Positions 37,010 to 46,287 of a DNA stretch of 64,000 nt are shown one piece after another. Every line of letters begins with the position of its first letter. Within the stretch, counting starts at the first letter, position 1. Both the position numbers and the translations under genes were made by a program. Below the pieces are notes generated by a model that had not been told where the DNA came from, did not search any database, and saw only the letters and a program-made list of their open reading frames with translations. This DNA comes from Pseudomonas sp. DY-1 (GTDB lineage Bacteria > Pseudomonadota > Gammaproteobacteria > Pseudomonadales > Pseudomonadaceae): NCBI RefSeq assembly GCF_003626975.1, contig NZ_CP032616.1, forward strand, positions 5,742,001 to 5,806,000, given 5' to 3'.

Positions 37010-39121
37010 CTAGCGACGGGTTCGGTGGGTGGCGGCCAGGGCGGCATAAGGGCCGAACTGGTCGAGGCTGTTGGCGCGGTCCAGCTTGTCGTACTCGCGC
37101 TGCAGCGCACGTACGACGGCGGGCATGTCCAGACGCCTGGGCGCCCCCTCGGCGGCGCTTTGCAGGCAGGCGTTGAACACCACGCCGCGAATGTGGCCGC
37201 CGGCCAGGGCGAAGCGCTGGGCGAGGAAGTCGAAGTCCAGGCTGCTGGCGTCGACGCTCGCTGGAATGACGCTGCGCCAGATGCGCAAGCGTTCTTCGAC
37301 GCCGGGGAGGGGGAACTCGATCACGATGCGAAGGCGGCGAAGGAAGGCTTCGTCCAGGTCCTTGCGCCGGTTGGTGGCGAGTATCGCCAGACCCTTGAAG
37401 CGTTCCATGCGCTCCAGCAGGTAGCTGATCTCCAGGTTGGCGTAGCGGTCATGGGCGTCCTTGACCTCGGTGCGCTTGCCGAACAGTGCATCGGCCTCGT
37501 CGAAGAACAGGATCAGGTCGGCCGAGTCAGCGGCATCGAACAGCCGGCGCAGGTTTTTCTCGGTCTCGCCGATGTACTTGTTGACCACCTGGGACAGGTC
37601 GATGCGATACAGCGGCAAGCTCAATTCGGCGGCAATGGCTTCGGCTGCCATGGTCTTGCCGGTGCCCGGTGGTCCGGCGAAAAGGGCGCTGAGGCCTCCT
37701 TCGTTCCAGGCGCGTGCGGTACCCCAGTCGAAATGCACACGGGTCAGGTTGTGCATGGCCGTGACCAGTTCATCGACCTGCGCCGCCTGGGCGGCCGGGA
37801 GCATCAGTTCGTCCCGGCTGAAGCGCGGCACGACCGGCTGGGCCAGAGCGCCGAGGTCGAGGTCGGCCCGTGCGGCGGTGAAGAGCTCGCTGGCGCTGGG
37901 GAGGCGGCCAAGGCTGGCAAGTTCGCCGGCGACCCGCTCGATGGCGGTGCGCTCGTAGCGGAAGCGCCGCGCGAGCTCGGGCAGCAACGGCGCCAACCCG
38001 GTATCCGGAAACAGTCCACGCCAGTAGTCCAGCCGCTGCCCATAGTCCGCTGGCGGCACCTCCAGCGCCGGTAGCGTTTCACCGAGGCCGTGCAGGGCAC
38101 TGCGCTCATGGGCACCGATGAATACCAGCAGTGGCAGGCCGGGCAGCGGCGGCGGTTCAAGGCCACCATCGTGGGCCGTCGGGTCGACCAGCAGTTTCGC
38201 CGGCAGATACAGCGCACTTCCGCGCAGCCACGCGCAGCTCATTGCCGAGGCCAGGTGCTCGCGGGGCAGGCAGGTGCTGGGGTGAAGGGTTTCAACACCC
38301 GCCAGGGCCGTGCAGGCGGCGGCGGTTTCCGCCAGCGGTGCTCCGGCGGCGCCAAGTAGCGGCAGTAACTGCACGCCGCGGTTGGCGGTGAGCGCGGCGC
38401 GGACGCGGGCGGCAGCTGGCTCCATGGCTGCCGCCAGAGGCACGGCGGCTACCGGTTGCAGTGACGCCGGTGGGGCACTGGCGGGGAACAGCAGTTCGCG
38501 GGCCACCAGCGCCGGCACGAACAGGGGACTGTTCCAGTCATGGGGTTGTGCCGTGGCCATCAGGCCATGGCGCAGCAACGGGTGCGATGGGTCGAAGCAG
38601 CGCAACAGCTCATCCGGCTCGTCCCACAGACGTTGAGCCAGGGCGAGATTGGGGCTGGTGCGCGAGAGGTCATTGAGGCAGCTGGCGATCACCGGGCCGG
38701 CGGCGCTATCGACGCCCGGGAGCAGGGCGAGGGCGAGCACGAAGCGCTCCACCGGGGCCAGTTCCAGTTGCTGTGCAACCCAGCCGAAGGAGCCGCGCGG
38801 CGGGGCGGTTTCATCCGCTGGGGCCAGCGTGGCGATGCGCTCGTCGAGGTACCGAGCGGTGACGTCCTCGGCGAAGAACCTGCGCTTGTCGTGCTCGTAG
38901 CGCAACAGGTCGAGGGCTGCCAGCGCGGCGTCCACCGGGGCCGGCAGAACACCTTCGGCAGCACCCTGCTGGGCGCGCTCGCGCCACAGCCAGCAGACTT
39001 CCCGGCGCAGGCGCAGAGTGACCTGGGACAGCCAGTGGCGGGCCTGGATGTCCGTGCCATGGACGCCAGGAAGGAAGGCCACCGGCTCGGCCAGTGTCCG
39101 GGCGGCGAAAGGATTGTTCAT
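37010..39121 (-). CDS. AAA+ ATPase of the eCIS (Afp15-like)
   Basis: 703 residues. The C-terminal AAA+ domain has Walker A GPPGTGKT at 483-490, Walker B LILFFDEAD at about 536-544, the second region of homology ILATNRRKDLDEAFLRRL and arginine finger candidates there, plus a lid ending near residue 680. The first 450 residues form a helical, Leu/Ala-rich N-domain (ALLPGVDSAAGPVIASCLNDL). Almost every eCIS encodes one such ATPase, thought to aid assembly or cargo loading; it is not a recycling ClpV. It overlaps the DUF4255 gene by 4 bp. Confidence 0.85.
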   Translation of the reverse strand: MNNPFAARTLAEPVAFLPGVHGTDIQARHWLSQVTLRLRREVCWLWRERAQQGAAEGVLPAPVDAALAALDLLRYEHDKRRFFAEDVTARYLDERIATLAPADETAPPRGSFGWVAQQLELAPVERFVLALALLPGVDSAAGPVIASCLNDLSRTSPNLALAQRLWDEPDELLRCFDPSHPLLRHGLMATAQPHDWNSPLFVPALVARELLFPASAPPASLQPVAAVPLAAAMEPAAARVRAALTANRGVQLLPLLGAAGAPLAETAAACTALAGVETLHPSTCLPREHLASAMSCAWLRGSALYLPAKLLVDPTAHDGGLEPPPLPGLPLLVFIGAHERSALHGLGETLPALEVPPADYGQRLDYWRGLFPDTGLAPLLPELARRFRYERTAIERVAGELASLGRLPSASELFTAARADLDLGALAQPVVPRFSRDELMLPAAQAAQVDELVTAMHNLTRVHFDWGTARAWNEGGLSALFAGPPGTGKTMAAEAIAAELSLPLYRIDLSQVVNKYIGETEKNLRRLFDAADSADLILFFDEADALFGKRTEVKDAHDRYANLEISYLLERMERFKGLAILATNRRKDLDEAFLRRLRIVIEFPLPGVEERLRIWRSVIPASVDASSLDFDFLAQRFALAGGHIRGVVFNACLQSAAEGAPRRLDMPAVVRALQREYDKLDRANSLDQFGPYAALAATHRTRR

Positions 39122-40287
39122 GGCACCACCACCCTGGGGCTGGCCTTGGCCTGCTGGTTGTTCACCCGCAGGATCACCCGGTAGCTACCAGAAGCGACCG
39201 CAGCCGCCGCGCCGGGAATCACCAGGCTCTGTTGGTCGGTCGCCGTGGCGGCGGCGTCGAACAGGTGCACGGTCACGCCGTCGCTCTCGCGGTAGAAGAG
39301 GACCATCAGGTCATCGCTGTCGGTACCCAGCAGCGTGCCCTGCAGGTGCAGGTCGCCGGCCACCAGTGCGGCGCTGTCCAGTGTTGGCAACAGGCGTGCC
39401 GCGAGCAGGTTGCTGGAACGGGTGCGGGCCGGTGACAGGCGCCGGCGTACGATCAGCGGCATTTCCCCCGCCGACAGGGTGGTACCCGAGGCGATGGGCG
39501 TGCCCGGGCTGCCTTCGGCGCTCACCAGCAGCCGCTGCGGTTCGCGTTCAAGCACGTTGAGCTGGACGTCGCCCAGCAGCACTTCGAGATTGCTCGGGTT
39601 GAGGTCTTCACCGTACAGGGTGAGGGTGGCGCCGGCTTCGAAGCGCGCGGGTTCGACCCGGTCCAGGCGTGCGCCCAGGGATGGCATCACGGCCACTTGT
39701 ACGCCTTCGAGTCCGATCAGCGTCTCGGGCGTGGTGCTGTAGTCCACGCCCACCAGGAGGGCCGCGCGCGGCAGACTGGCGGGCACGATCATCACCGGCC
39801 GCACCTGGAACGCGACGGAAAGGCGGTAGCGTTCTTCGGCACCTTGCATGGTCTTGGCCAGCAGGTCGGCACCGGATTCGTCGAAGCTCAACTTGAGTGG
39901 TTCCGGGTTGTGTTCCAGTGCCTGGCGAACGTCCAGCGCTACAAGCGAATCAAGGGGCAGGAACGCGAGTTCGTGCAGGGCCGCCATACCGCGTCCGAGC
40001 AGGTCATGGGCAGCGGCGGTATCGCTGCTTTCACCAATGTCGAACGCAGTGAGCAGGAACTTCAGCACCAACCACAGCGGCGGTGGTTCGCCATCGCGCA
40101 GGGAAAGGTTGCGCAGCTGTGGGTCGAAGGCGGTTTCGTAGAGGAAGAGATTGAGCTTCTCGTTGGAATCGTTTTTCGCCGCGTCTTCGGGCTTGCCGAT
40201 GGACACGTCGAATCCGCGCCGGATCAGGTGATCCTGCAGCAGGCGCGTGACGGCGCCGATGGCTTTGCCGGAGTCCGCGAGGGCCAT
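39118..40287 (-). CDS. DUF4255 tail-terminator protein (Afp16/Pvc16-like) with TIG-like C-terminus
   Basis: 389 residues. Residues 1-190 match the Pvc16 N-terminal/DUF4255 family: AIGAVTRLLQDHLIRRGFDV, LNLFLYETAFDPQLRN, PPPLWLVLKFLLTAF and HDLLGRGMAALHELAFL. This domain caps the sheath-tube end and ends polymerisation. Residues about 205-389 contain IPT/TIG-like beta segments (RVEPARFEAGATLTLYGEDLNPSNLEVLLG; SGSYRVILRVNNQQA), an extension not present in Afp16. Placed directly upstream of the AAA+ gene. Confidence 0.8.
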   Translation of the reverse strand: MALADSGKAIGAVTRLLQDHLIRRGFDVSIGKPEDAAKNDSNEKLNLFLYETAFDPQLRNLSLRDGEPPPLWLVLKFLLTAFDIGESSDTAAAHDLLGRGMAALHELAFLPLDSLVALDVRQALEHNPEPLKLSFDESGADLLAKTMQGAEERYRLSVAFQVRPVMIVPASLPRAALLVGVDYSTTPETLIGLEGVQVAVMPSLGARLDRVEPARFEAGATLTLYGEDLNPSNLEVLLGDVQLNVLEREPQRLLVSAEGSPGTPIASGTTLSAGEMPLIVRRRLSPARTRSSNLLAARLLPTLDSAALVAGDLHLQGTLLGTDSDDLMVLFYRESDGVTVHLFDAAATATDQQSLVIPGAAAAVASGSYRVILRVNNQQAKASPRVVVP

Positions 40288-40289
40288 GG

Positions 40290-41120
40290 TCAGAGTCTCC
40301 GCAGGGCGCGGCGCGACAGGCCACTTCGGCCGGGGGCGGTGGGTGTGGCCGATGGCTGGTTACGCACAGGCTGCGTGGCAGGGCGCGCCACGGTCTGCGG
40401 GGCTGGTGCCTCGACTCGCAAGTGAATCGCGCCGATAGAAATTTCCACGGACTCTTCCATGGAGCGTCCGGGCGCCTCGGGCTGGATTTCTGGTATCGCC
40501 GGTTCGGCTGCGGAGATGGGGGCGCCAAAGGCGCTGGACGAGGGGACTATCGTGGCGGCATTGGCCACCGGCGCGGGCATGGAGCCCGGCTGGGCCCGTG
40601 TGGTGGCGTGTTCCGGATGCGGGGGCGAAGGTTGGCCCTCCGATTTCTGCGGCGGCCGGGCACCGTGTCGGGAAGGCTGCTCCAGGGGCGCGGCCAATTG
40701 CGGATCGGCCGCTATCCAGCGCAGGGCGGCCTGCACCGGGTCATTGACAGAAGACGGGCGCCCCTGATGTTCGTGCTCTTCGATGTTCTGTGGCAGGGGC
40801 GATTCGGGCGTGTGCTGGCGCAGTGCAAGGTCGTGAAGCTGCGCCGTGTTGCCCGGCCGGGGTGTTTCATCCGGTCGACCAGGCTCACGGGCAAGGTCTA
40901 CCCGCATGGGCTGTGACGCCGGGGCCTCGGGGGTGGGTACCCGTGTGTCCGGGATCGCTGTGCGCAAAGCCTGCGAGGTGAAGGGCCGGGAGACCGGTGT
41001 GCTCGGCGCAGCCGGCACCGTCGCGTCTGCACCCAGCTCCAGAGGTGCTTCGAAAGTGGGTGTGCCCGCCGGGGAGAACAGGCCGCTGGCGCGCATCAGG
41101 GCGGCGAAGTAATCGCTCAT
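40290..41120 (-). CDS. Proline-rich low-complexity eCIS protein
   Basis: 276 residues, Pro/Ala/Ser/Arg-rich with almost no predicted fold (e.g. AAPSTPVSRPFTSQAL, RPPQKSEGQPSPPHPEHATT). A short conserved-looking stretch EESVEISIGAIHLRVEAPAP near residue 230 precedes a basic C-terminus (RSGLSRRALRRL); IGAIHVRV-like segments occur at the ends of eCIS disordered proteins. It overlaps the Zn-ribbon gene by 4 bp and is followed 2 bp later by DUF4255. No function is assigned. Its position between tube-side and cap genes makes a linker or length-related role conceivable. Confidence 0.65.
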   Translation of the reverse strand: MSDYFAALMRASGLFSPAGTPTFEAPLELGADATVPAAPSTPVSRPFTSQALRTAIPDTRVPTPEAPASQPMRVDLAREPGRPDETPRPGNTAQLHDLALRQHTPESPLPQNIEEHEHQGRPSSVNDPVQAALRWIAADPQLAAPLEQPSRHGARPPQKSEGQPSPPHPEHATTRAQPGSMPAPVANAATIVPSSSAFGAPISAAEPAIPEIQPEAPGRSMEESVEISIGAIHLRVEAPAPQTVARPATQPVRNQPSATPTAPGRSGLSRRALRRL

Positions 41121-41854
41121 CTCGAAGCCTCGATCAGGGCCAGGTACTGGGCACGGCGCGCCGGGGTCAGCGCCAGGACCTGGGCTTCGCTCCAGCCGTA
41201 ACGGGAAGCGAGGTCATGCACGTCGCGCAGCAGGGCCCGTTGGCGTGCGTTGAGACGGGCCAGGGCGGCGTCATCGAGGTCGATGGGCACTTCGCTGTCC
41301 GCACCGCATGCCGGGCAGTTGCAACCCACGGCCAGGGCCACCAGCGGGTCTGCCTCGGCAATGGCCGCGGATAGTTGCGCTTCGTCCTCAGGGCGCACCT
41401 GTCCTGCCAGCAACAGGCTGTCGAGCATCAGCCGTCGCGCCACGTCCGGCGTGCCGGGTCGCGCTTGTCGCCAGTTGCGCAGGTCTTCGCCTGTGGGACG
41501 ACGCAAGGTGACCTGGCTGTCCGGGCCCAGGCTCACCTGGATCGGCCCTTCGGCCTCGGCAGTGCCCAGCAATGGCGCCAGCTGGAGTTCGAACTCGAAC
41601 ACCTCGTTGCAGGCCGGGCACCGGGCGCTGAAGGGCAGGCTATGCACGCCGTCGGTGGCGGCCACCAGGCGCAGCAGCGCGGCGCTGCGCCGGCTAACCG
41701 GCTGCGCCCACCAGAACCCGATGTCGGTTCCACTGGCGCACTGGGTCAGCAGCGCTGTGACCAGACCTGGACGGTCGCGGTCGGCGAAATCGAGGTCCAG
41801 GTCCGCGAGTTCGCCGAAGGGCCGCATCGAGATGCGCGAGGGGAGTTGATGCAT
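41117..41854 (-). CDS. Zinc-ribbon baseplate-type protein of the eCIS
   Basis: 245 residues. Two CPxC knuckles are separated by about 100 residues: RCPACNEVFEF (Cys79, Cys82) and CNCPACGAD (Cys178, Cys180, Cys183), which could form one zinc site. Between them lies VTLRRPTGEDLRNWRQARPG, and the C-terminus has LLRDVHDLASRYGWSEAQVLAL, similar to small T4-type baseplate/assembly proteins (gp26/gp28-like). The set-up is usual for eCIS between tube and cap genes. Its precise role (structural or chaperone) is unknown. Confidence 0.65.
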   Translation of the reverse strand: MHQLPSRISMRPFGELADLDLDFADRDRPGLVTALLTQCASGTDIGFWWAQPVSRRSAALLRLVAATDGVHSLPFSARCPACNEVFEFELQLAPLLGTAEAEGPIQVSLGPDSQVTLRRPTGEDLRNWRQARPGTPDVARRLMLDSLLLAGQVRPEDEAQLSAAIAEADPLVALAVGCNCPACGADSEVPIDLDDAALARLNARQRALLRDVHDLASRYGWSEAQVLALTPARRAQYLALIEASR

Positions 41855-41862
41855 GGCTCAGG

Positions 41863-42381
41863 TCACCCCGCCAGGACAGGTTCCGTAGGTTCGGAGACCT
41901 CAGGATCACGCTCCCAACCTTCGTTCTCCAGCTTCAGGGTCTGGATCGCGATGGCGTTGGCGTTGGCGTCGAGGTCAGGCAGCGCCTGGAACTCCGAAAC
42001 CCAGCAGCGATAGATCTTGTAGGCCAACACTACCTGCCCGGCTTCGTTGTAGACCTCCAGGATCAGGTCCTTGCGAAAGTCCTTCAGGCTGACCTCTGCG
42101 CCGAGCCCGGTGCCGACGTGCCAGACCTTGTTGGCCCATGCCTCGAACTCCAGGTCATGGGTGACGCCGCGCTCCAGGGTGATGGCTTCGTACTTGGTTC
42201 GCCCCGGGGATTTGCGCGAGGTGGACGGGTCACCGCCTTCACGGTGCTCGACCACTTCGGTGGTGCGCTTGAGCGCACCGACCTTGCTGACGCCCGCGAC
42301 GTATCGGCCATCCCATTTGATGCGGAATTTGAAGTTCTTGTAGGGATCGAAACGATGGGTGTTGACGGCGAACTGGGCCAT
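41863..42381 (-). CDS. eCIS inner tube protein (T4 gp19-like)
   Basis: 172 residues. The sequence FKFRIKWDGRYVAGVSKVGAL, TEVVEHREGGDPSTSRKSPGR, YEAITLERGVTHDLEFEAW and YRCWVSEFQALPDLDANANA is the standard phage tail tube/Afp1-type pattern, which stacks as hexameric rings to form the inner tube. It is the only tube gene in the operon, whereas Afp/PVC systems carry several. It lies 13 bp after the sheath stop. Confidence 0.9.
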   Translation of the reverse strand: MAQFAVNTHRFDPYKNFKFRIKWDGRYVAGVSKVGALKRTTEVVEHREGGDPSTSRKSPGRTKYEAITLERGVTHDLEFEAWANKVWHVGTGLGAEVSLKDFRKDLILEVYNEAGQVVLAYKIYRCWVSEFQALPDLDANANAIAIQTLKLENEGWERDPEVSEPTEPVLAG

Positions 42382-42394
42382 GATCCGACTCCCT

Positions 42395-44284
<1,890 letters not shown>

Positions 44285-44311
44285 GACGCCGACTCCTTTT
44301 GCGCTGTGCAG

Positions 44312-44345
44312 GGGACCCAGCCAGGGAGGCGCCTGGCGGTGTCCC
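44312..44345 (-). other. Stable hairpin in the eCIS 5' leader, next to the sheath ribosome site
   Basis: GGGACCCAGCCAGG and CCTGGCGGTGTCCC pair over 12 of 14 positions around a 6-nt loop. There is no T-tract on the minus-strand side, so it is not a plain terminator. It ends about 27 nt before the sheath start and may protect the mRNA end or affect translation. Confidence 0.5.
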
Positions 44346-44460
44346 TGGTGGACTCTTGGGTGACTCGGTTCGACTGCGCGGGGCAGGGGGTGATGCTGCC
44401 GTTGGCAGGGCTGCTGGGCAGCGAAGCACGGAAGGGCAAAGGGAGGGGGCCGCTACCTGT

Positions 44461-44474
44461 TCGAGCGTGCTCGA
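44461..44474 (-). other. Palindrome TCGAGC-N2-GCTCGA downstream of the ops-like element
   Basis: Six-base arms with a 2-base centre, 13 nt after the ops-like site on the transcribed minus strand. It could form a small hairpin in the nascent RNA close to the polymerase pause, or be a protein site. Confidence 0.4.
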
Positions 44475-44487
44475 TAATCCAGGCACA

Positions 44488-44498
44488 AGGCTACCGCC
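44488..44498 (-). promoter_or_regulatory. ops-like element (RfaH recruitment site) in the eCIS leader
   Basis: Read on the minus strand the bases are GGCGGTAGCCT, matching the E. coli ops consensus GGCGGTAGCnT at all specified positions. It lies about 200 nt before the sheath start, inside the likely untranslated leader and in transcription orientation. In enterobacteria ops pauses RNA polymerase and recruits RfaH through the non-template strand. The divergent neighbour gene encodes an RfaH-like protein. A second chance match exists antisense at 39822-39830, so position and orientation are the real support. Confidence 0.65.
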
Positions 44499-44798
44499 AC
44501 TCGCCTTCAACAAGTTGGGCGAAAGTTTGTGTGTTGGAACTTGTGTACTAACTTGGGATCACAATTCCATGTGCATTAATTGATGGCAGAGTGCCTTCAA
44601 TGAGTGCTGTCCAATGACAGGAAGTCAGGATAGTTCGCCGTCTAACGCGCACAATCTCTGCGCGCGTCCAGCTAATACTTTCCGACAAGCGGAGAGGGCG
44701 GCGGCATGACCATTAGTCGGCCGGCGGTTTTGTCTTGCGGCAGGAATTTGCGCGTGGAACTAGCGTCATGGTGAGGTTCATTCACGCCAGGGACAGCC

Positions 44799-45302
44799 AT
44801 GAGCAAGGACGCACTTCTCCCCGAAATTGCCTGGTATCTCCTGCAGTGCAAATCGCGTCAGGATGAGCGTGCGCGGGAGCATCTGTTACGTCAGGGATTC
44901 GACTGCTTCTGCCCGGTCCTCGAGGTGGAAAGTCTCAAGGGTGGCAGGCTGCGGCGGCTCACCCAACCGATGTTTCCCGGTTATCTGTTCGTCCATCTCC
45001 GTGCCCAGGACAATTGGGTCGCACTGCGCTGTACGCGAGGAGTGGCAAGGGTCGTGAGCTTTTCAAGCAGCCCTGCGCGGGTGCCTGACAGCATCATCGA
45101 ACACCTCCGGCAACGCTGCGCCAACGCGGGAGGAATTACGGCCCTGCATGCTGGCGACAGCGTCCAGGTTCGGGTCGGGCCCTACGCGGAGATGGATGCG
45201 ATATTCCTGGCCATGGATGGGGATCAACGCGTGAGGCTCTTGTTGAACATCCTGAATCGCAAGCAACAAGTCAGTATTCCGATATCCCATCTCGTGGCTT
45301 GA
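44799..45302 (+). CDS. rfaH: RfaH-like NusG-paralogue transcription antiterminator
   Basis: 167 residues, RfaH length. The NGN domain starts AWYLLQCKSRQDERAREHLLRQGF and includes PMFPGYLFVHL and LRCTRGVARVVSFSSSPARVP; the C-terminal KOW-like part has GDSVQVRVGPYAEMDAIFLAMDGDQRVRLLLNILNRKQQVSI, close to the RfaH 'LLLNLINK' region rather than to NusG. RfaH binds RNA polymerase paused at ops sites and suppresses termination in long operons. It is divergent from a 27-kb eCIS operon whose leader carries an ops-like sequence, so it is probably dedicated to it. Whether another rfaH exists elsewhere in the genome is unknown. Confidence 0.85.
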   Translation: MSKDALLPEIAWYLLQCKSRQDERAREHLLRQGFDCFCPVLEVESLKGGRLRRLTQPMFPGYLFVHLRAQDNWVALRCTRGVARVVSFSSSPARVPDSIIEHLRQRCANAGGITALHAGDSVQVRVGPYAEMDAIFLAMDGDQRVRLLLNILNRKQQVSIPISHLVA

Positions 45303-45544
45303 TAAATACATTTGTATTCATTTTTTTAATGTTGTTGGTCTGGTTCTTTGGGGGTTGTTTAAATATTTATGAGTTTTTTAAAATTTCGATTTAAAAGTTT
45401 TTCCGAATGCTGGTGATGTTCGTAACATGTTGTGGGTTCTGGCGGAATTCTCAATTCTTCACAGAACTTGATGGGGTGTTGAGGTTCTGCTTCGGAATCG
45501 GTGTGTGAAAGTCCAGCCGAACAAGTCCATTTGGTTCGCTAGCG
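45303..45544. other. AT-rich non-coding stretch
   Basis: 242 bp with long T and A runs (for example TTTAAATATTTATGAG, TTAAAATTTCGATTTAAAAG), far more AT-rich than anything else nearby except the edd promoter. No gene is visible. It separates the RfaH-like gene from decayed remnants and may mark an old insertion boundary. Confidence 0.6.
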
Positions 45545-45853
45545 TTATTCCTGCCGTTGTTCTTCGTCACCGATGTATTGAAACAGAGCCTGGATATCCT
45601 GTTCGCCCAATTGCAGGTTGGGCATGGCGACCTGGTTGTATTGGCGGAAGAGTTCGACCGCCAGCGGGTCCTTTTCGGCGAGCATGCGGTCTGGCTCCTT
45701 GAGCCAGCGGGCCAGCCATTGAGCGTCGCGCTGGTGAGTCACGCCGAGCCGGTCCGGGCCGACGCTGCGCAAGGCACCCAGTTCGCCGTCCTGCGGGCCG
45801 AGGGTGTGACAGGCGCTGCATCGGGTGCGGAACAGTTGCTCGCCGTTGGAGGG
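45545..45853 (-). pseudogene. Remnant of a cytochrome c domain (SCO1/SenC-cytochrome c type)
   Basis: A minus-strand frame of 102 codons reads NGEQLFRTRCSACHTLGP, with the haem c motif CSACH, and continues GPDRLGVTHQRDAQWLARWLKEPDRMLAEKDPL then AMPNLQLGEQDIQALFQYI, ending at 45545. An in-frame stop (45854-45856) precedes it and no start or signal peptide exists. This tail is the cytochrome c domain fused to the C-terminus of SCO-like proteins in Pseudomonas; the SCO part is missing. It is a 5'-truncated gene. Confidence 0.75.
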
Positions 45854-46049
45854 TCAAGGAGTTGGATGAGGCCGACAGGAAGGCCGACCAGGGATAGGGC
45901 CCGTGCAGGAGTGAATTGATTCGCGAAGTCGTTTGTAGCGGCACTCGACCTGGTCCGAAAGCCGGTGCGCGTGGCGTACCCCAGGGTTAGAAGGCCTGTG
46001 GGCTGCTTCGCGAGTGAATTCGCTTACAGGCTTCGCAGCTCCATGCGCT

Positions 46050-46170
46050 TCAGTGCGCCCCGTCACCTTTGAGCAGGTCGCTTTCGTTCCACTCGGTGTA
46101 GACGCAGGCATTCGCCGCGGCCCAGCGCAGCAGCACCGGCGCGCCGGGTTGCAGCGCAGCGGTGGCGCCG
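46050..46170 (-). pseudogene. Possible C-terminal gene fragment
   Basis: A minus-strand frame reads CELSGATAALQPGAPVLL then RWAAANACVYTEWNES and DLLKGDGAH, stopping at 46050-46052. The composition is protein-like, but there is no start and a terminator-like stem lies inside the upstream frame. The family is not recognised. It lies in the same decayed stretch as the cytochrome remnant. Confidence 0.3.
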
Positions 46171-46180
46171 GAAAGCTCAC

Positions 46181-46213
46181 AACGCCCCGTTCTGCCTCGC
46201 AGGATGGGGCGTT
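46181..46213. terminator. Terminator-like stem upstream of ppk2
   Basis: AACGCCCC and GGGGCGTT form a perfect 8-bp stem with a 17-base loop, followed by TTTCG on the plus strand and preceded by GTGAG. It may end transcripts entering from either side before ppk2. The region 45854-46287 otherwise holds no intact gene. Confidence 0.45.
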
Positions 46214-46287
46214 TCGCTTGTGGACCAGCAAGATGCCAGAGCTCAGCTAGCTTTTACTGATCGGGTCCCACAACAGCGGAGCAGGTC

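Larger units (their letters stand above)
44285..44798. promoter_or_regulatory. Divergent regulatory region between the eCIS operon and the RfaH-like gene
   Basis: 514 bp with no gene. On the minus (eCIS) strand it holds an ops-like element (44488-44498), a palindrome 13 bases later (44461-44474) and a strong stem just before the sheath ribosome site (44312-44345). Further upstream, CAAGTT occurs twice 12 bp apart on the minus strand (within 44534-44555), possible binding sites. A convincing -35/-10 pair is not visible; the best minus-strand candidate near 44620-44655 (TTGTGC, 16 bp, TATCCT) is weak. Confidence 0.6.

Noticed and set aside
39822..39830. Second ops core GGCGGTAGC on the plus strand
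   Set aside because: It lies antisense inside the DUF4255 coding region, far from any plus-strand operon start, so it is read as a chance match in GC-rich DNA. It also shows that the motif alone is weak evidence.
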